Source of the DNA: Atherix ibis | Taxonomy: Eukaryota > Arthropoda > Insecta > Diptera > Athericidae | Direction: 5' to 3' | DNA: 64,000 nucleotides | NCBI GenBank assembly: GCA_958298945.1 | Contig: OY282606.1 | Coordinates: forward strand, 57,177,920-57,241,919 | Shown here: positions 1-9,989 of the stretch, one piece after another | How positions within the stretch are numbered: the first letter of the stretch is position 1 | How the letters are laid out: every line of letters starts with the position of its first letter | Notes under the pieces: generated by a model | Told to the model about the DNA's origin: nothing | The model's database searches: none | Seen by the model: only the letters and a program-made list of their open reading frames with translations | Translations under genes and position numbers: made by a program

Positions 1-886
1 CATTCGGAATAGATAACCGGCTAGTCACAATTAATTGGGCCTTATTACATGAACTATCATATAAAATCTGGTATCGTGCATCACAAATTTAGAAGACCAA
101 AATTTCTCAAAAAAAAAACGGAGAACCCTACCTTGCTTTCTAAGAAATCAATAAGACTGCATATTCAGCTCATGTACTATTGCCAGTTTCTTTAAATTAA
201 TTGAACATTATGCGAGCTTTAAAAGTTCACAGTAAAATCTCTAAAGTACAAAATATCGTAAAATTACTATTTTCATATCTTTGGCAAATAATTTTTTTCT
301 ATTATGCTTGACATTTCTTGCAAAATAAGGTAATAAAATAAAATAATAGATAATAATTGGATAAAAACGGATGTGCTAGACAGAAAGAGACGAGAAGAAA
401 AAAAATCTTGACATCAATTTTACGCAATCTTAAAAAGGTGGCAACAAAATAGTGTGGGTAAAATTTCTGTAGATACAAAGCTGATGTGCACTCTCGCGTG
501 CAAGAAATGAAATTTTCTAAGTTGAATATCTTTCTTTTAAAATGTCAACAAAATGGAAGGTGTGCGTAACTAAGAAAAAAAAATTATAGAAAAAAAGCTA
601 CATTTGTACAAGAAGAATTACTCATTCAACAGCTAATGATTGCAGATGGCATTTTCAAGTGTATGTTTCAAGACAATGTTGCCTGAGGCCTCCTACTTTT
701 TAAATTTGAATATTAAAGGTGCGTTCTATTGAATCTTTTAAAAGACCCATTGTGGCGATACGTAGCCATTTGTGAGCATAAATAGAGGTGATGGCGTTTT
801 GCAATTCGGGGCTTCAAATTTGGGAAAAACTATTAACAATATGGAAATAGTAATTAGAAGTTTTTATTTAAAAAACAACTGTTTTG

Positions 887-953
887 GATATTGAATTAAT
901 AACTATCATTAAAAAAAACGTTGATATGTAATAATAGTTATTAATTCAATATC
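887..953. repeat. Inverted repeat (25-bp arms, 17-bp loop)
   Basis: The arms 887-911 and 929-953 are complementary at 24 of 25 positions, starting GATATTGAATTAATAACTAT and ending in its reverse complement. The loop is 912-928. It could be a small foldback element or simply an AT-rich palindrome. No TA duplication or coding content identifies it. Confidence 0.75.
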
Positions 954-1060
954 AAATAATAATTAATGGTAAACTGGCAAAATTTTAATAATAAAATATA
1001 TTCCAATCATGAAAGAGATTATTTTGAAAGTAAAACTGAATAAGTTGAGAAGCTCAATTA

Positions 1061-1133
1061 ACAATTTTTTTTTTTTCAAATGATTCTGATATCAACGTAA
1101 CAATTTTTTTTTTTTCAAATGATTCTGATATCA
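1061..1133. repeat. Tandem duplication of a 34-bp unit
   Basis: Units 1061-1094 and 1100-1133 read ACAA, a run of T, then CAAATGATTCTGATATCA, with a 5-bp spacer. It probably arose by slippage at the poly-T tract. Confidence 0.8.
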
Positions 1134-1344
1134 GAATTTTTACAAAGTTTTATAATTTCTCATTATTCTGATATATTTATTTTGATGAGTTTTTGTAAAA
1201 AAAAAATTCTATAACTAAAAAATATGGACAAAGATACTTAAAAAATACACTAACCCTCCAATTAATATTACAAGAACTCATATTTGGACTCAAGATTATG
1301 AATTTTACTTTTACGGCTATTCCAAATGTTCTTTTTTTAGTTCC

Positions 1345-1948
1345 AAAGAAATTCAAAGTATTCTGTTTCGATGTCCTCCGATAACTACGCGGCCCTGTAA
1401 GTGAATTCGTTTTTTGTAGTGAGTTACGAAACATGAAACAGTCAAATTTGGAGCAATAATGTGATACTTAATTTTGTGTCAAGTTTAAAGAATTCACGAA
1501 TTTCACTTATAAGTTGCAACGAACATATGAGGAATATGACATATTAAAAGCACAAGTTTTTCAGGGACATATAGCATTTTTGGAGGGCTGAGAAGACAAA
1601 ACTCGACCAGGGAGACCTTCAGCATCGAACTGATGATACGGTGATGTGCGAAACGGCTCTGGTGAGGTCAGACCGTTAATGCAATTTGTTTTTTATAACG
1701 AAACCAAAACCTCGGAAGGTTTAGAAGAAGGGTTTTTCGGGGAAGATCGGACATCGGAGACACTTGGATGTTCTATTATGACAATGTCCTTTGTAAAACG
1801 AGAAAGAAGAGATGTCTGTGCCGCACAGCCCGTATTTATTCACCTGAATTGTATTTATTCCACGAGATAAAAATACACTTGGACAAATGTACTTCGAAAC
1901 ATCCAAAGAAAATTAGCCGAACCGCTGAAGGCTATGCTAGTTGAAGCT
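1345..1948 (+). pseudogene. mar-B mariner transposase, 5' half (copy 1, interrupted)
   Basis: This is the 5' leader and most of a heavily decayed mariner transposase, a DD34D cut-and-paste DNA transposase with an N-terminal helix-turn-helix. A start codon at 1433 opens a degenerate N-terminus that matches the reading at 58194 in a second copy. Further on, the translation shows a mariner-like GRPSAS stretch (about 1610), a DNA-box remnant near 1772 and an SPELYLF remnant of the catalytic SPDLAPCDFFLF box near 1845. The frame then runs to KAMLVEA at 1948, where a LINE interrupts it. Stops and frameshifts are frequent, and the first catalytic region is not recognisable. The gene continues at 3517. 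The family call is secure; the subfamily is not. Confidence 0.6.
1939..1948. repeat. Target-site duplication, left copy (AGTTGAAGCT)
   Basis: Exact 10-bp match to 3517-3526. The two copies bracket LINE A and lie in the same codon register of the mariner frame: the left reads ...LVEA and the right reads PVEAFQ... Confidence 0.7.
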
Positions 1949-3516
1949 GTTGTTGGTGTTGTTTGTAAGGTCTCTTAGACATATGACAGAAACCACTTCA
2001 TAGCGCCACGACCGTGAGGCCATTTAGCGACTTCATAGTACGTGTGGGAAGTTATCGGAGAGAGACTGGTCTGTGGTTAGTAGTATAGAATATTAAGAAT
2101 TTGGTTATATTTTGTGGAGCAGATTAGTATGTTGTGGAAGTTTAAATAGGGGATTATCCAATATCCGCGAATAGACGGGTTTATTGGTGGTTATCCAATG
2201 AGTCGACAAAAATGTGTCGCTATTGGTCCAGTCATCGGGTTTGCTGATGGCTCTGTTAGTAGGCGAGGCAGATTGGGAATGACTGTGATCACTGGTCGAC
2301 AAAGTGTTTCTGTAGTGCAATTCGGCACTCCTATTGTTAAGTAGGCTATGACGAAGTACAGGGTCACTGGATGAGATCCTTGAAATTTATTGAATAGGAT
2401 CGTAGATAGAGAGGATTCTTGTGGGATCCCGTTTTCCATTTCGGGCTTTGACGAAAAATGACCCTTGGCGCGTACCGTGAAGGTTCTACCAGTTCGGTAG
2501 GAACCTAGAAGTGCCAATATTGCAGAGTCTACTCCCCACTCTGTCAGTTGTAAGAGTACTCTGTGTGGGCAAATTCAGTCATACGCCTTTTCTAAGTCTA
2601 AAGACAACAGTAAACGATAATGTCTACGTTTGTAGCAATTATGGATTGAATGTTGTTGGGGATTAAGTATTTTGTCAAGCGCCTGGTTAAGTCTTGTAGC
2701 GAAGATCTTTTCTAGGATCTTGAAATTATAAGGCAATAATGAAAAAGGTCTAAAGTTGTTATCCGAAGAATGGGAGAGATTTGTCGAAATCGAAGGTGCT
2801 TCTTTAATCATTTTAAAAGAAACCTTGTCCCGACCAGATGTGGTTCCCTTGAAGGAATTCAACGAAAAGTTTAACTCTGCAAGCGTTACTGACTGGTTCA
2901 AGATTAGTGTGGAAGCTGATGGTATAGGCGAGAGCTTTTCCGTGAAGTATTGTTTCTCTCTATTGCATGAATATGTAAGGTGGTTGTTGGATGAAAACGA
3001 GGTCCAGGACTGTGTCAGTTCCTCAATGATAGCTGTCGAGTCGGATATAGCTCCATTCTCAGACTCAATAGATGGGATAATCCCATTTTTTTGGCGACCA
3101 AGAATACCTCTCTATGCTTCTCTTGGTGAAGTTCGCGAATCAATTGAGGCGTCGAAGTGATTCCAAACTGTTCGCTTGGCCTGTTTCACCGCTCTTTTGA
3201 CTCGAGCAGTCCTGAGTCTCAATTCGATGACATTCGCTGTACTATAAAAACGAGAGTAGTCTTTCCAGACCATATTTCTTTCACGTCTTAATGTTTCGAT
3301 TTCGCAGGAATACTATTTAGGTTGTTGTTTAGACATGCCAGCTGAAGAGGGAATTGTCAAAGCAGCTGCACGTCTGAAGATTTTTATCACGTTTTCTGCC
3401 TCAATGTTAGGAGATTGGGCAACGGGTAGTTCAGCAAAAGCTCTATAATTTTCCCAATTTGTTCGCCCTTCTATGAACCGTGACAGTGGTTTTATTTTAA
3501 CATGCGCAACATTTCC
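1949..3516 (-). mobile_element. RNase-H LINE copy A (I-group non-LTR retrotransposon), defective
   Basis: Read on the minus strand, the element runs from an endonuclease-RT linker (about 3480-2900), through reverse transcriptase segments (FRPFSLLPYNFKILEKI and LLSLDLEKAYD near 2580-2760; a GIPQ-S box near 2430), to RNase H remnants and the 3' UTR. It ends in an (AAC)n-type tail at 1949-1965. Between the GIPQ box and RNase H a large segment that held the YADD box is missing, so the copy cannot be active. It is flanked by the 10-bp repeat AGTTGAAGCT at 1939-1948 and 3517-3526, which I read as its target-site duplication. RNase H domains beside RT are typical of the I/Loa group of LINEs. The copy is 5' truncated. 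Confidence 0.75.
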
Positions 3517-3640
3517 AGTTGAAGCTTTCCAGCACTGTTTCGAAGAGTGGAAATAATGTCTCCGTCGATGTATAGCTGCTAAAAAGAACTACTTTGAAAT
3601 GAATAACTTGTATAGAGGTTACTTTTCCAAATCTTCCAGT
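3517..3640 (+). pseudogene. mar-B mariner transposase, 3' end (copy 1, after the insertion)
   Basis: The reading frame at 3514 gives PVEAFQHCFEEWK, then a stop, then CLRRCIAAKKNYFE. This is the usual C-terminal region of mariner transposases, which ends in a tryptophan/cysteine-rich helix. It continues the fragment that stops at 1948 once LINE A and one copy of the 10-bp duplication are discounted. The terminal inverted repeat is not clearly recognisable here. Confidence 0.7.
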
Positions 3641-5440
3641 GAAAATTGCTGTTTTTTTGAAGATCTTTAATGGAAAACATTTTTCAAGATACTTACTTTA
3701 TTATTGTGTATTTTTCAATTTCTATATCTACAACTGTTGTTATATTCTAGTATTATTTGGAAATAGCAATGTAAAAATAATCCGAAAATATAAAATTAAT
3801 ATGGAAATCTGAGAATATTTATATTAATGGTTATGAATACACTTAGTAGCCTATATTTATAACCAAAAAACACGTTTTTTTTCTAGAAAAATCATAAAAC
3901 AGAACAGTCATTTTTTGAAAGGAAAATAAATATAATTTCCATTCCAACCACAAAAACCACTTTGAAAACGTATTTTATTATATAAAAAACTTTTAGAAAT
4001 AGTTGAGACAGTGTAAATGTAAATGGAAACAATCACCTAAATAATAATTACGATTACACCGATTATTTCGAAACAATTTCAAATAAAATAACTATGAAAC
4101 ATTTACATCAGTTTAGCTCTTCTAAATGCTATAATAATAGAAGGTGAACAAATTCAAAAGTAACTCTTAACAGCTACTAGCAAATAAACGATTTTTCACG
4201 TTGAATTTGTTTTTATTCAACTAAATAATCATTCTTGCGTACATTTTAAGATGTTATGACGATATTGACATTCTCAACTAAAACGAATTCAATTTTTTTG
4301 CTGGTTGCCTTATTTTTTTTTTGTTATAAATAATTTGTCCTTGATTGTATGAGAATACTGCGATCACAAAGAAGAGTTTTTTTTGTCAGTCTTCTAATTT
4401 TAGTTCAAAATTATTTATTTTACTTTAGAAGAGACTGAAAACAAAAAACCGAAAATAATATTCAAATAATCATCGGTTACTATGAGTTTAGTATTGGCTA
4501 CCATATAATAATAATAATATCATTATTGGCTACCAAGAAGATATTCATAAAAATTAACCTCATAATAAATAAATCTGGTTGGGTTCATTAAAAATCGACT
4601 ATGGAAATTATGGAAAAAAATATTAAAAAAACGATTAATTTATGATTTCAAAGCAAGCTGACCAATCCTTCAAGTCTTATAATTGAAACTGAATCAAGCA
4701 GATTTCTTCTTAAATAGGAATTATGCTTATTAAATATTTTAAGTAATTTTTTACATATAATTTTTTGACTCATCCATGATACAATAAATATGCCACCGAT
4801 GACCTTAATCAAATTTGATCAAGTCATTAAATTATTATTAATTTTGTTTATTTTTTAAAATCAAAATTATTGAATAAACATGAAGAAATAGACAAACATG
4901 AAAAGAAAATTCGAGTAAGTCTGTGAGTTAACAGGGCCGCCATATCCAATTTGGTTTTATCCAATTTTGAAAAACTACTCTTTGAAATATTAAAAATATA
5001 ATTAATTATCAATTAACGATATTATTCTGTATATAATTTTAGTATATGCTAATAAAGATTTTCTAATATACCCTGCATACCTTATCGTAATAACAAATTT
5101 AATTTTTTCAGGTGATCGCCACGAAGTAAAGGTATGGATACTTGTAAAAGGTCCTATCGCCATCTATTAAATAAATGTGAAGTGAGTAAAAATTTCGTTT
5201 TAAATATGCTGTACCCAAAAAATAGCTTATTTTTAATGGTACTACATCTTCTATTAATGAGTCTAAGACCTTATTTAACAAGGTCTAATAATAACTTTTT
5301 TTGAAAAAGTTTTTTGAAATGAATAATTTTTGTAATCAATTATTTACAATTTTTCAATAATTTATACTCAAAACTTCAAAATAGCTGTTTTAAGAAAAAA
5401 AGGGTACTAATGATCAGCAGCACCCAGAATCAATGAGTAA
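3641..5440. other. AT-rich intergenic DNA
   Basis: About 1.8 kb without a supported gene. It holds an (ATA)n microsatellite near 4505-4520, flanked by a short direct repeat ATTGGCTACCA (about 4493 and 4528), and many poly-A/T runs. A polypyrimidine tract ending in CAG near 5100-5111 resembles a splice acceptor, but no open exon follows it. Confidence 0.5.
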
Positions 5441-5449
5441 TAATTATTT

Positions 5450-5760
5450 TTCACGTGACTTTCTTAAAATCAATCGAAATTATCACTATAAAATCAATCG
5501 AAATTATCACACGTGACTTTCTTAAAATCAATCGAAAAACACCTGAAGAAACCATCAGAAACACGGAATATAAATAGCATCTTTCGGAAGAAAACACCAA
5601 TCGTGAATAAAGACCCGTATTGGTCAAATACAACAACCCGAAATGGACATATTGACCGCCTCTCCTACTGGTTGACAGCATAGCACCGCGCTGCAGGATA
5701 GCTGCAGCAGATCGATCATCTGCTAAGCGAAGACAACAACATGATTTTAAAGCCAATTGA
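5450..5760 (+). repeat. Unclassified interspersed repeat X1, copy 1
   Basis: The stretch 5521-5745 is clearly similar, in the same orientation, to 14636-14835. Shared blocks include ACCAATCGTG, CCCGAAATGGACATA and GATCATCTGCTAAGCG. At its left edge (5452-5537) the block ACGTGACTTTCTTAAAATC and a following block are duplicated in tandem. The similarity could come from the 3' region of a LINE, but I recognise no protein motif, so the class is left open. Confidence 0.6.
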
Positions 5761-5829
5761 ATTGTAATTAGTACATTTGTTAATAGGTCCCCATGATCCG
5801 GAAGGAATGCTAAAGGGAATGGTAAAGCT

Positions 5830-6310
5830 AAAAGTCATGTAGAAATTTAATGAAAATCATCAACAGCGCGACAACCGGGAGTTCGGTCTAGGCCAGGTAA
5901 ATCAGAGAACTCCAGCTGTTCAGATATTTTGGCTTCCGTCGTAATCTTCCAGTTGGACATCCCAAGCATGTTTTTGGCGTATTGGCTAAGGACATTGCTC
6001 CACCGAAGGCAGGGCCAACCTCATCTTCTGCGACCATGAATGGAACCACTGTAGACTTTACGGGCAGGCTCTGCCTCATCCATACGGATTTAGTGTCTAC
6101 GAAGTTTCATTTTTTTCACAACTAGGTGGTCGCGATAAGGCTCCGAAATTGTCCATTCTCATGTAGGGTTTTAAGAGAGAACCCAAACTTCCGAAGAATA
6201 CATAAAGCGTGCGCAGATTTTTTCTTACATGTTGCGTCGATTGCGACCCTTGACCCCACGTATAATAATGATTTAACCCTTTCAAAGCTACAATCTCCTA
6301 TTTGTTAGCA
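5830..6310 (-). mobile_element. RTE-like LINE 3' end, copy 1
   Basis: On the minus strand the sequence aligns over about 200 bp with 45150-45352 (for example ACCAAAAACATGCT versus GCCAAAAACATGCT). Both end near TTGATGAT. The minus-strand frames around 6080-5900 resemble the terminal segment of RTE-type LINE proteins, an arginine-rich GRRR stretch followed by NW and a TAED-like segment, broken by stops. The further 5' part (6097-6285) is an open but unrecognised stretch of 62 codons. RTE assignment is inferred from this terminal pattern and from RTE endonuclease sequence next to the second copy. Confidence 0.45.
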
Positions 6311-6417
6311 ATTAGAGCTAATTTGTCTTGTCTTCGAAGCCGATATTGCTAGCCGATGTTGCCGCTAACTCGATTTTTTGCCGCCAACTCGATTTTGATG
6401 AAGACATCTCATACTGT

Positions 6418-7785
6418 TTTTGTTGTTGTTGTTTGTAAGGTCTCTTAGACATGTGCCAGGGGCCACTAATAACGACACCACCGTGAAGCCATCTGGCGAC
6501 GTCATAGTACATGTGGGAAGTTATCTGAGAGAGACTGGTCTGTGGTAAGTAGTATAGAATATTGAGAATTTTATTATATTTTGTGCAGTAGATTAGTATG
6601 TTGTAGAAGTTTAAATAGGGAACTAGGGAATAAAGTTGTTGGGTCCGGAGCTCCATAATGGGCGGAATCCTGCTCGCGAAGTAATTCTTGGTTATGTGGC
6701 ATTCATGTAGAATATGGATGATAGCGAAATGGGTACCACAGGATTGGCATAAGGGACGATTGGTGTTGCCAAAAAGGAAGTTATGAGTAAGATCAGTATG
6801 TCCAATCTGGATTCTGAGGAGCTTCCACGCCCAGAATTTTTCGGTATGGATGTTGAATAGACTGGTTTATTAGTGGTTATCCAATGAGTCGATAAAAAAG
6901 TGTCGCTCTTGGTCCAGTCATCGTGTCTGCAGATGGCTAATGGTATTAGTTGCCATTCTGTTAGTAGGCAAGGCAGATTGGGAATGACTGTGATCACTGG
7001 TCGACGGAGTGTTTCTCCAGCCAACTTGTTAGCACTTTCATTGCACACAAATCCCAAATGCCCCGGCACCTACCGCAACTCGACACTCCCATTGCTCAGT
7101 ATGCTATGACGAATTGCGCTAAGTACTGGGTCACTCGATGGGTTATAAATGCCTTTAAGGGCGGCATGGCTATCTCTAAAAATAATAACGCTCTGTTGGT
7201 TGGAAATATGAGTCGCAATTTCAATTGCCGTTTTGATGGCCCACAGCTTGCCGTAATATGGAGCAGCCCTATAAGGGAAGATTCCACAGTGCGCGGGTGC
7301 TGCAGCCAAACAGTTCGACGACCGAACGCCTTTTCTAAATCAAACGACAGCATCAAACCACAATGTCTACATTTGTAGAAATTATGCGCCTGGTTAAGTA
7401 TTGTAGCTAAGAGAGCTTTTCCAGGGTCTTGGAAGAAAAAATCAATAATGAAAAAGGTCTAAAGTTGTTATACGAAGAATGGGAGAGATTTTTCTTGGGA
7501 ACTGGAATGGTTGTTGCGACCTTCTAGCAATTTGGGAAAAAAGATACTTCCAGAATTTTGTTAAAGAAGTTGACAATTCTAATATGAAAAGTCGAAGGTG
7601 CTTATTTAATCATTTTAAAAGAAACCTTGTCCTTGCCAGGTGTGGTTCCCTTGAAGGGAATCAACGAAAATTTGAACTCCTCAAGCGTTAATAGCTGGTT
7701 CAAGATTAGGGTGGAGGCTGACGGTATAGGCGAGAGATTTTCCGTCAAGTATTGTTTCTCTCTACGGCATAAATGGCTTATTGCA
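6418..7785 (-). mobile_element. RNase-H LINE copy C, defective
   Basis: Minus-strand I-group LINE. Its 3' end is an (AAC)n tail (6418-6438), followed upstream by a 3' UTR nearly identical to copies A and E. An RNase H region spans about 7309-6692, with YYGKLWAIKTAIEIA, IIFRDSHAALKGI and PGHLGFVCNESANKLAGE (the WxPGHxGxxGNExAD motif, slightly altered). At about 7320-7330 the RNase H start is joined to the RT motif LSFDLEKAF, so RT motifs B-E including YADD are deleted. This junction differs from the one in copies A and B. Upstream, 7430-7785 matches the linker and N-terminal RT of copy B. Several frameshifts confirm it is dead. Confidence 0.75.
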
Positions 7786-7984
7786 GACTCGTACTCTTAG
7801 AAAAAACATTAGTAATGCGTATCTTAAAAAAGCACACTAGTCGTGAGTCTAATTATTCCAACGCTATTATAGGCGATTTTAAGGTCAGTGGATCGGTTGA
7901 CCATATTCCAACAAAGAAGATCTCATCGGGTGCTGATTTTCATTGGTATTGAAATGTATATCCTAAGCGCAACGGTACTTAAGG
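7786..7984. other. Short unannotated spacer
   Basis: Nothing recognisable between LINE C and the SINE cluster. Confidence 0.5.
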
Positions 7985-8128
7985 CCATTTTGGTGACAAA
8001 GGCTTTCGAAATGATGAAATTAAAGTAGAAATGGAAAAAAGGGATTTTTGGCTGTTAGCGTAGGATTCGAACCCACAACGATTCTTGGATAGTAGTCCAA
8101 GTCCAGTACGCTTACAACTGTTCTACTG
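7985..8128 (-). mobile_element. tRNA-derived SINE copy S3 (3' truncated)
   Basis: Read on the minus strand, an A-box-like AGTTGTAAGCG region, an anticodon-arm-like TTGGACTACTATCCAA hairpin and a B-box GGTTCGAATCC (near 8073) appear in tRNA order. They are followed by the start of the SINE body, which contains the pyrimidine-rich segment around TTTCTACTTTAATTTCAT. The rest of the body and the tail are missing. It lies directly downstream of the tail of copy S2. Confidence 0.65.
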
Positions 8129-8355
8129 GTTTGTTTGTTTGTTTGTTTATTTGTTAACGGGCCACCAGACCTCGCCAGACGCTATTGCATACATCTGCTC
8201 AGGCGGTCTGTTGGTCCGAAAGGGTAGGATTAGGAATAAGGAAATGACAGTCTAGTGGTGAGGAATTAGCGTAAGGACCATGATGCTGCAAATGGGATTC
8301 GAACCCACGACCCTCTGGACTGGTAATCCAGCACGCTATCGACTGTGCTACATAG
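8128..8355 (-). mobile_element. tRNA-derived SINE copy S2
   Basis: Full-length-looking copy of about 228 bp. The minus strand shows a tRNA-like head (8355-8283) with TAGCACAGTCGATAGCG (A box), a CTGGATTACCAGTCCAG arm and the B box GGGTTCGAATCCC. A 130-bp body contains CAGACCGCCTGAGCAGATG and GCGTCTGGCGAGGTCTGGTG, and a (CAAA)n tail lies at 8129-8154. The head would carry the internal RNA polymerase III promoter. Tail and head abut neighbouring copies with no spacer. Confidence 0.8.
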
Positions 8356-8605
8356 TTTGTTTGTTTTGTTAACGGGACACCAGACCTCGCCAGACGCTAT
8401 TGCATCCATCTGCTCAGGCGGTCTGATGGTCCGAAAGGAAAGGGTAAGGGATAAGGAAATGAAAGAAGAATAGAAAGTAAAGCGGTGGGTAAATTAGCGT
8501 AGGACGGGAGAAGACCATGTTGCTGCAAAATGGGAATCGAACCCACGTCCGTCTGCTTGGTAGCCTAGCACGCTATTGACTGTGCTACCTAGAGGGTTGT
8601 GCCAC
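8356..8605 (-). mobile_element. tRNA-derived SINE copy S1
   Basis: Same organisation as S2: tRNA-like head (about 8600-8524) with GGTAGCACAGTCAATAGCG and a B-box variant GGTTCGATTCC, body, and a tail that reads (CAAA)n-like at 8356-8370. It is the 5'-most of three head-to-tail copies. The segment 8590-8612 repeats parts of the head (a second GTGGCACA-like block), suggesting a further partial copy upstream. Confidence 0.8.
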
Positions 8606-8612
8606 ATAGAGG

Positions 8613-9836
8613 GCTCGGTTCGGCTATATAATTTAATAGCAATTTACTAATAAATAATATTTTAGATATTACGCTGGCTCTATGTACATTTTCTGGCTAT
8701 TAGTACATTATGCTTTTCAAAATAATTTTTTAAAATTATTGATTTCAAAATTCTTCAATTGATATTAAACCAAATACGAGTAATTGCATTTATGAGTCGC
8801 AAATCATTTATTAATAGAACTTTTCAATGATAGATAGAATTCCGTAACATAGAAATGGTTTATTGATAAGCTTTCAACATATAACAAATAAATAAGGAAA
8901 ACTATACGAGTATCTGATTGCGTATTTTTATTAACTTCAATAAAATTTATTGTATTTTTAAAGACCTATTCTATGGCATATTTCTTTACATAAGACAAAC
9001 GAGCCCTATTGTTTATGAATATTATAATGCTTGATAAACAATACTCCAATAGCTATGGCAACCGCTAATGGAAGCACTAAATATGTATGATATATTCTAT
9101 TCCTTTGTCGATACAAACCTAAATTATTGATACTTGGTTACATAATGCAGACAAACAAAAATAATTGTGCTCATATGAATTCTTTTCTTGGTAATAATTT
9201 TGGGAACAATTGTGCAATAAATAAATTATGGAACAGTATGAATTTCTAGCAAAAAATTATCATAATTTGGTTTTTAAAGCTCAGATGACAGTGTCAAAAA
9301 ATAGTTAATATTGGACATATCCAAATTTTCATAAAGTATAGCTAATGATATATTTGTTGTTTTTTTTATATGTAAGGAACATAATTACTACTTCTGAGAA
9401 GTTACGTTACTATACACAATTGATACATGAATATCCTTATTTTCAAAAAAAAAAATTGTTATAAATGCCGTATTACCATAGTAGAATGAATGGTATTTTT
9501 ATTGATTAGTACGTTGAATAAACACACTCAGCCAATCACAGACGACAAGCAAAATAGTTATTTTCTACGTAGAAGTTTAAAAAATGTACAAATTTTAACA
9601 TAAAAATAGTAAATTTGGGGCGATTTACAACAAGTTTCTTAAGATTCTCGTCCCTCTTTTCTTCCTAATATCTTCGCAAATCACCAAAGGATTATTGATC
9701 ATACCAACCAATAACGCCTATTTTAGGTAATCTTAATTTTTCTTTAGATACTCTACTATAACTCACCTAATCTGACTATAAATTAGAGAATAAATGGTGA
9801 TTTAATTGGACTTTTCTTAGGTTGAACAGTATTTCA
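8613..9836. other. AT-rich intergenic DNA
   Basis: No supported gene or repeat. It contains two copies of the octamer TACGAGTA (8775-8782 and 8905-8912), discussed as a recurring motif. Confidence 0.5.
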
Positions 9837-9837
9837 C

Positions 9838-9989
9838 GTTTTGATGACGTCGACTGGTCGCCAAGATCATGCAATTTAACGCAATTGGATTTTTTGTGTG
9901 GAGTATATATATAGTCCGTAACGTTAGAGCATCTAAAAGCAAATTATAGCCGAGATACCTCCCGAAATTTACGGACAAGTAATTGAATA
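9838..9989 (+). pseudogene. Tc1/mariner-superfamily transposase C-terminal relic
   Basis: A frame beginning at about 9846 reads DWSPRSCNLTQLDF, then a weakly conserved VYI, a stop, and TLEHLKANYSR. This matches the shape of the final catalytic block (W-P-R-S-C-D-L-T-P-L-D-F) and the following helix of a mariner-related transposase group distinct from the mariners elsewhere in the window. The third acidic residue is kept (L-D-F); the earlier D has become N. Only about 50 codons remain. mar-A1 is inserted immediately downstream. Confidence 0.5.

Larger units (their letters stand above)
1..1340. other. AT-rich intergenic DNA, no gene seen
   Basis: No credible reading frame or known domain is visible. 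The stretch holds one strong inverted repeat (887-953) and a 34-bp unit repeated at 1061-1094 and 1100-1133, each made of a T-run followed by CAAATGATTCTGATATCA. It is followed by the 5' leader of a decayed mariner. Confidence 0.6.

Noticed and set aside
2756..3160. 134-codon plus-strand open stretch
   Set aside because: It is the antisense of the reverse transcriptase and linker of LINE A; the meaningful reading is on the minus strand.
5100..5190. Splice-acceptor-like tract followed by a short exon-like sequence
   Set aside because: The downstream sequence has stops within a few codons in each frame and no partner exon is visible.
8283..8355. Possible true tRNA gene
   Set aside because: A and B boxes are present, but it is followed by a SINE body and (CAAA)n tail, occurs in several copies, and lacks a clean acceptor stem.
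8128..8605. CRISPR-like array from regularly spaced repeats
   Set aside because: The units are tRNA-derived SINEs of about 230 bp in a eukaryotic context, not short repeats with spacers.
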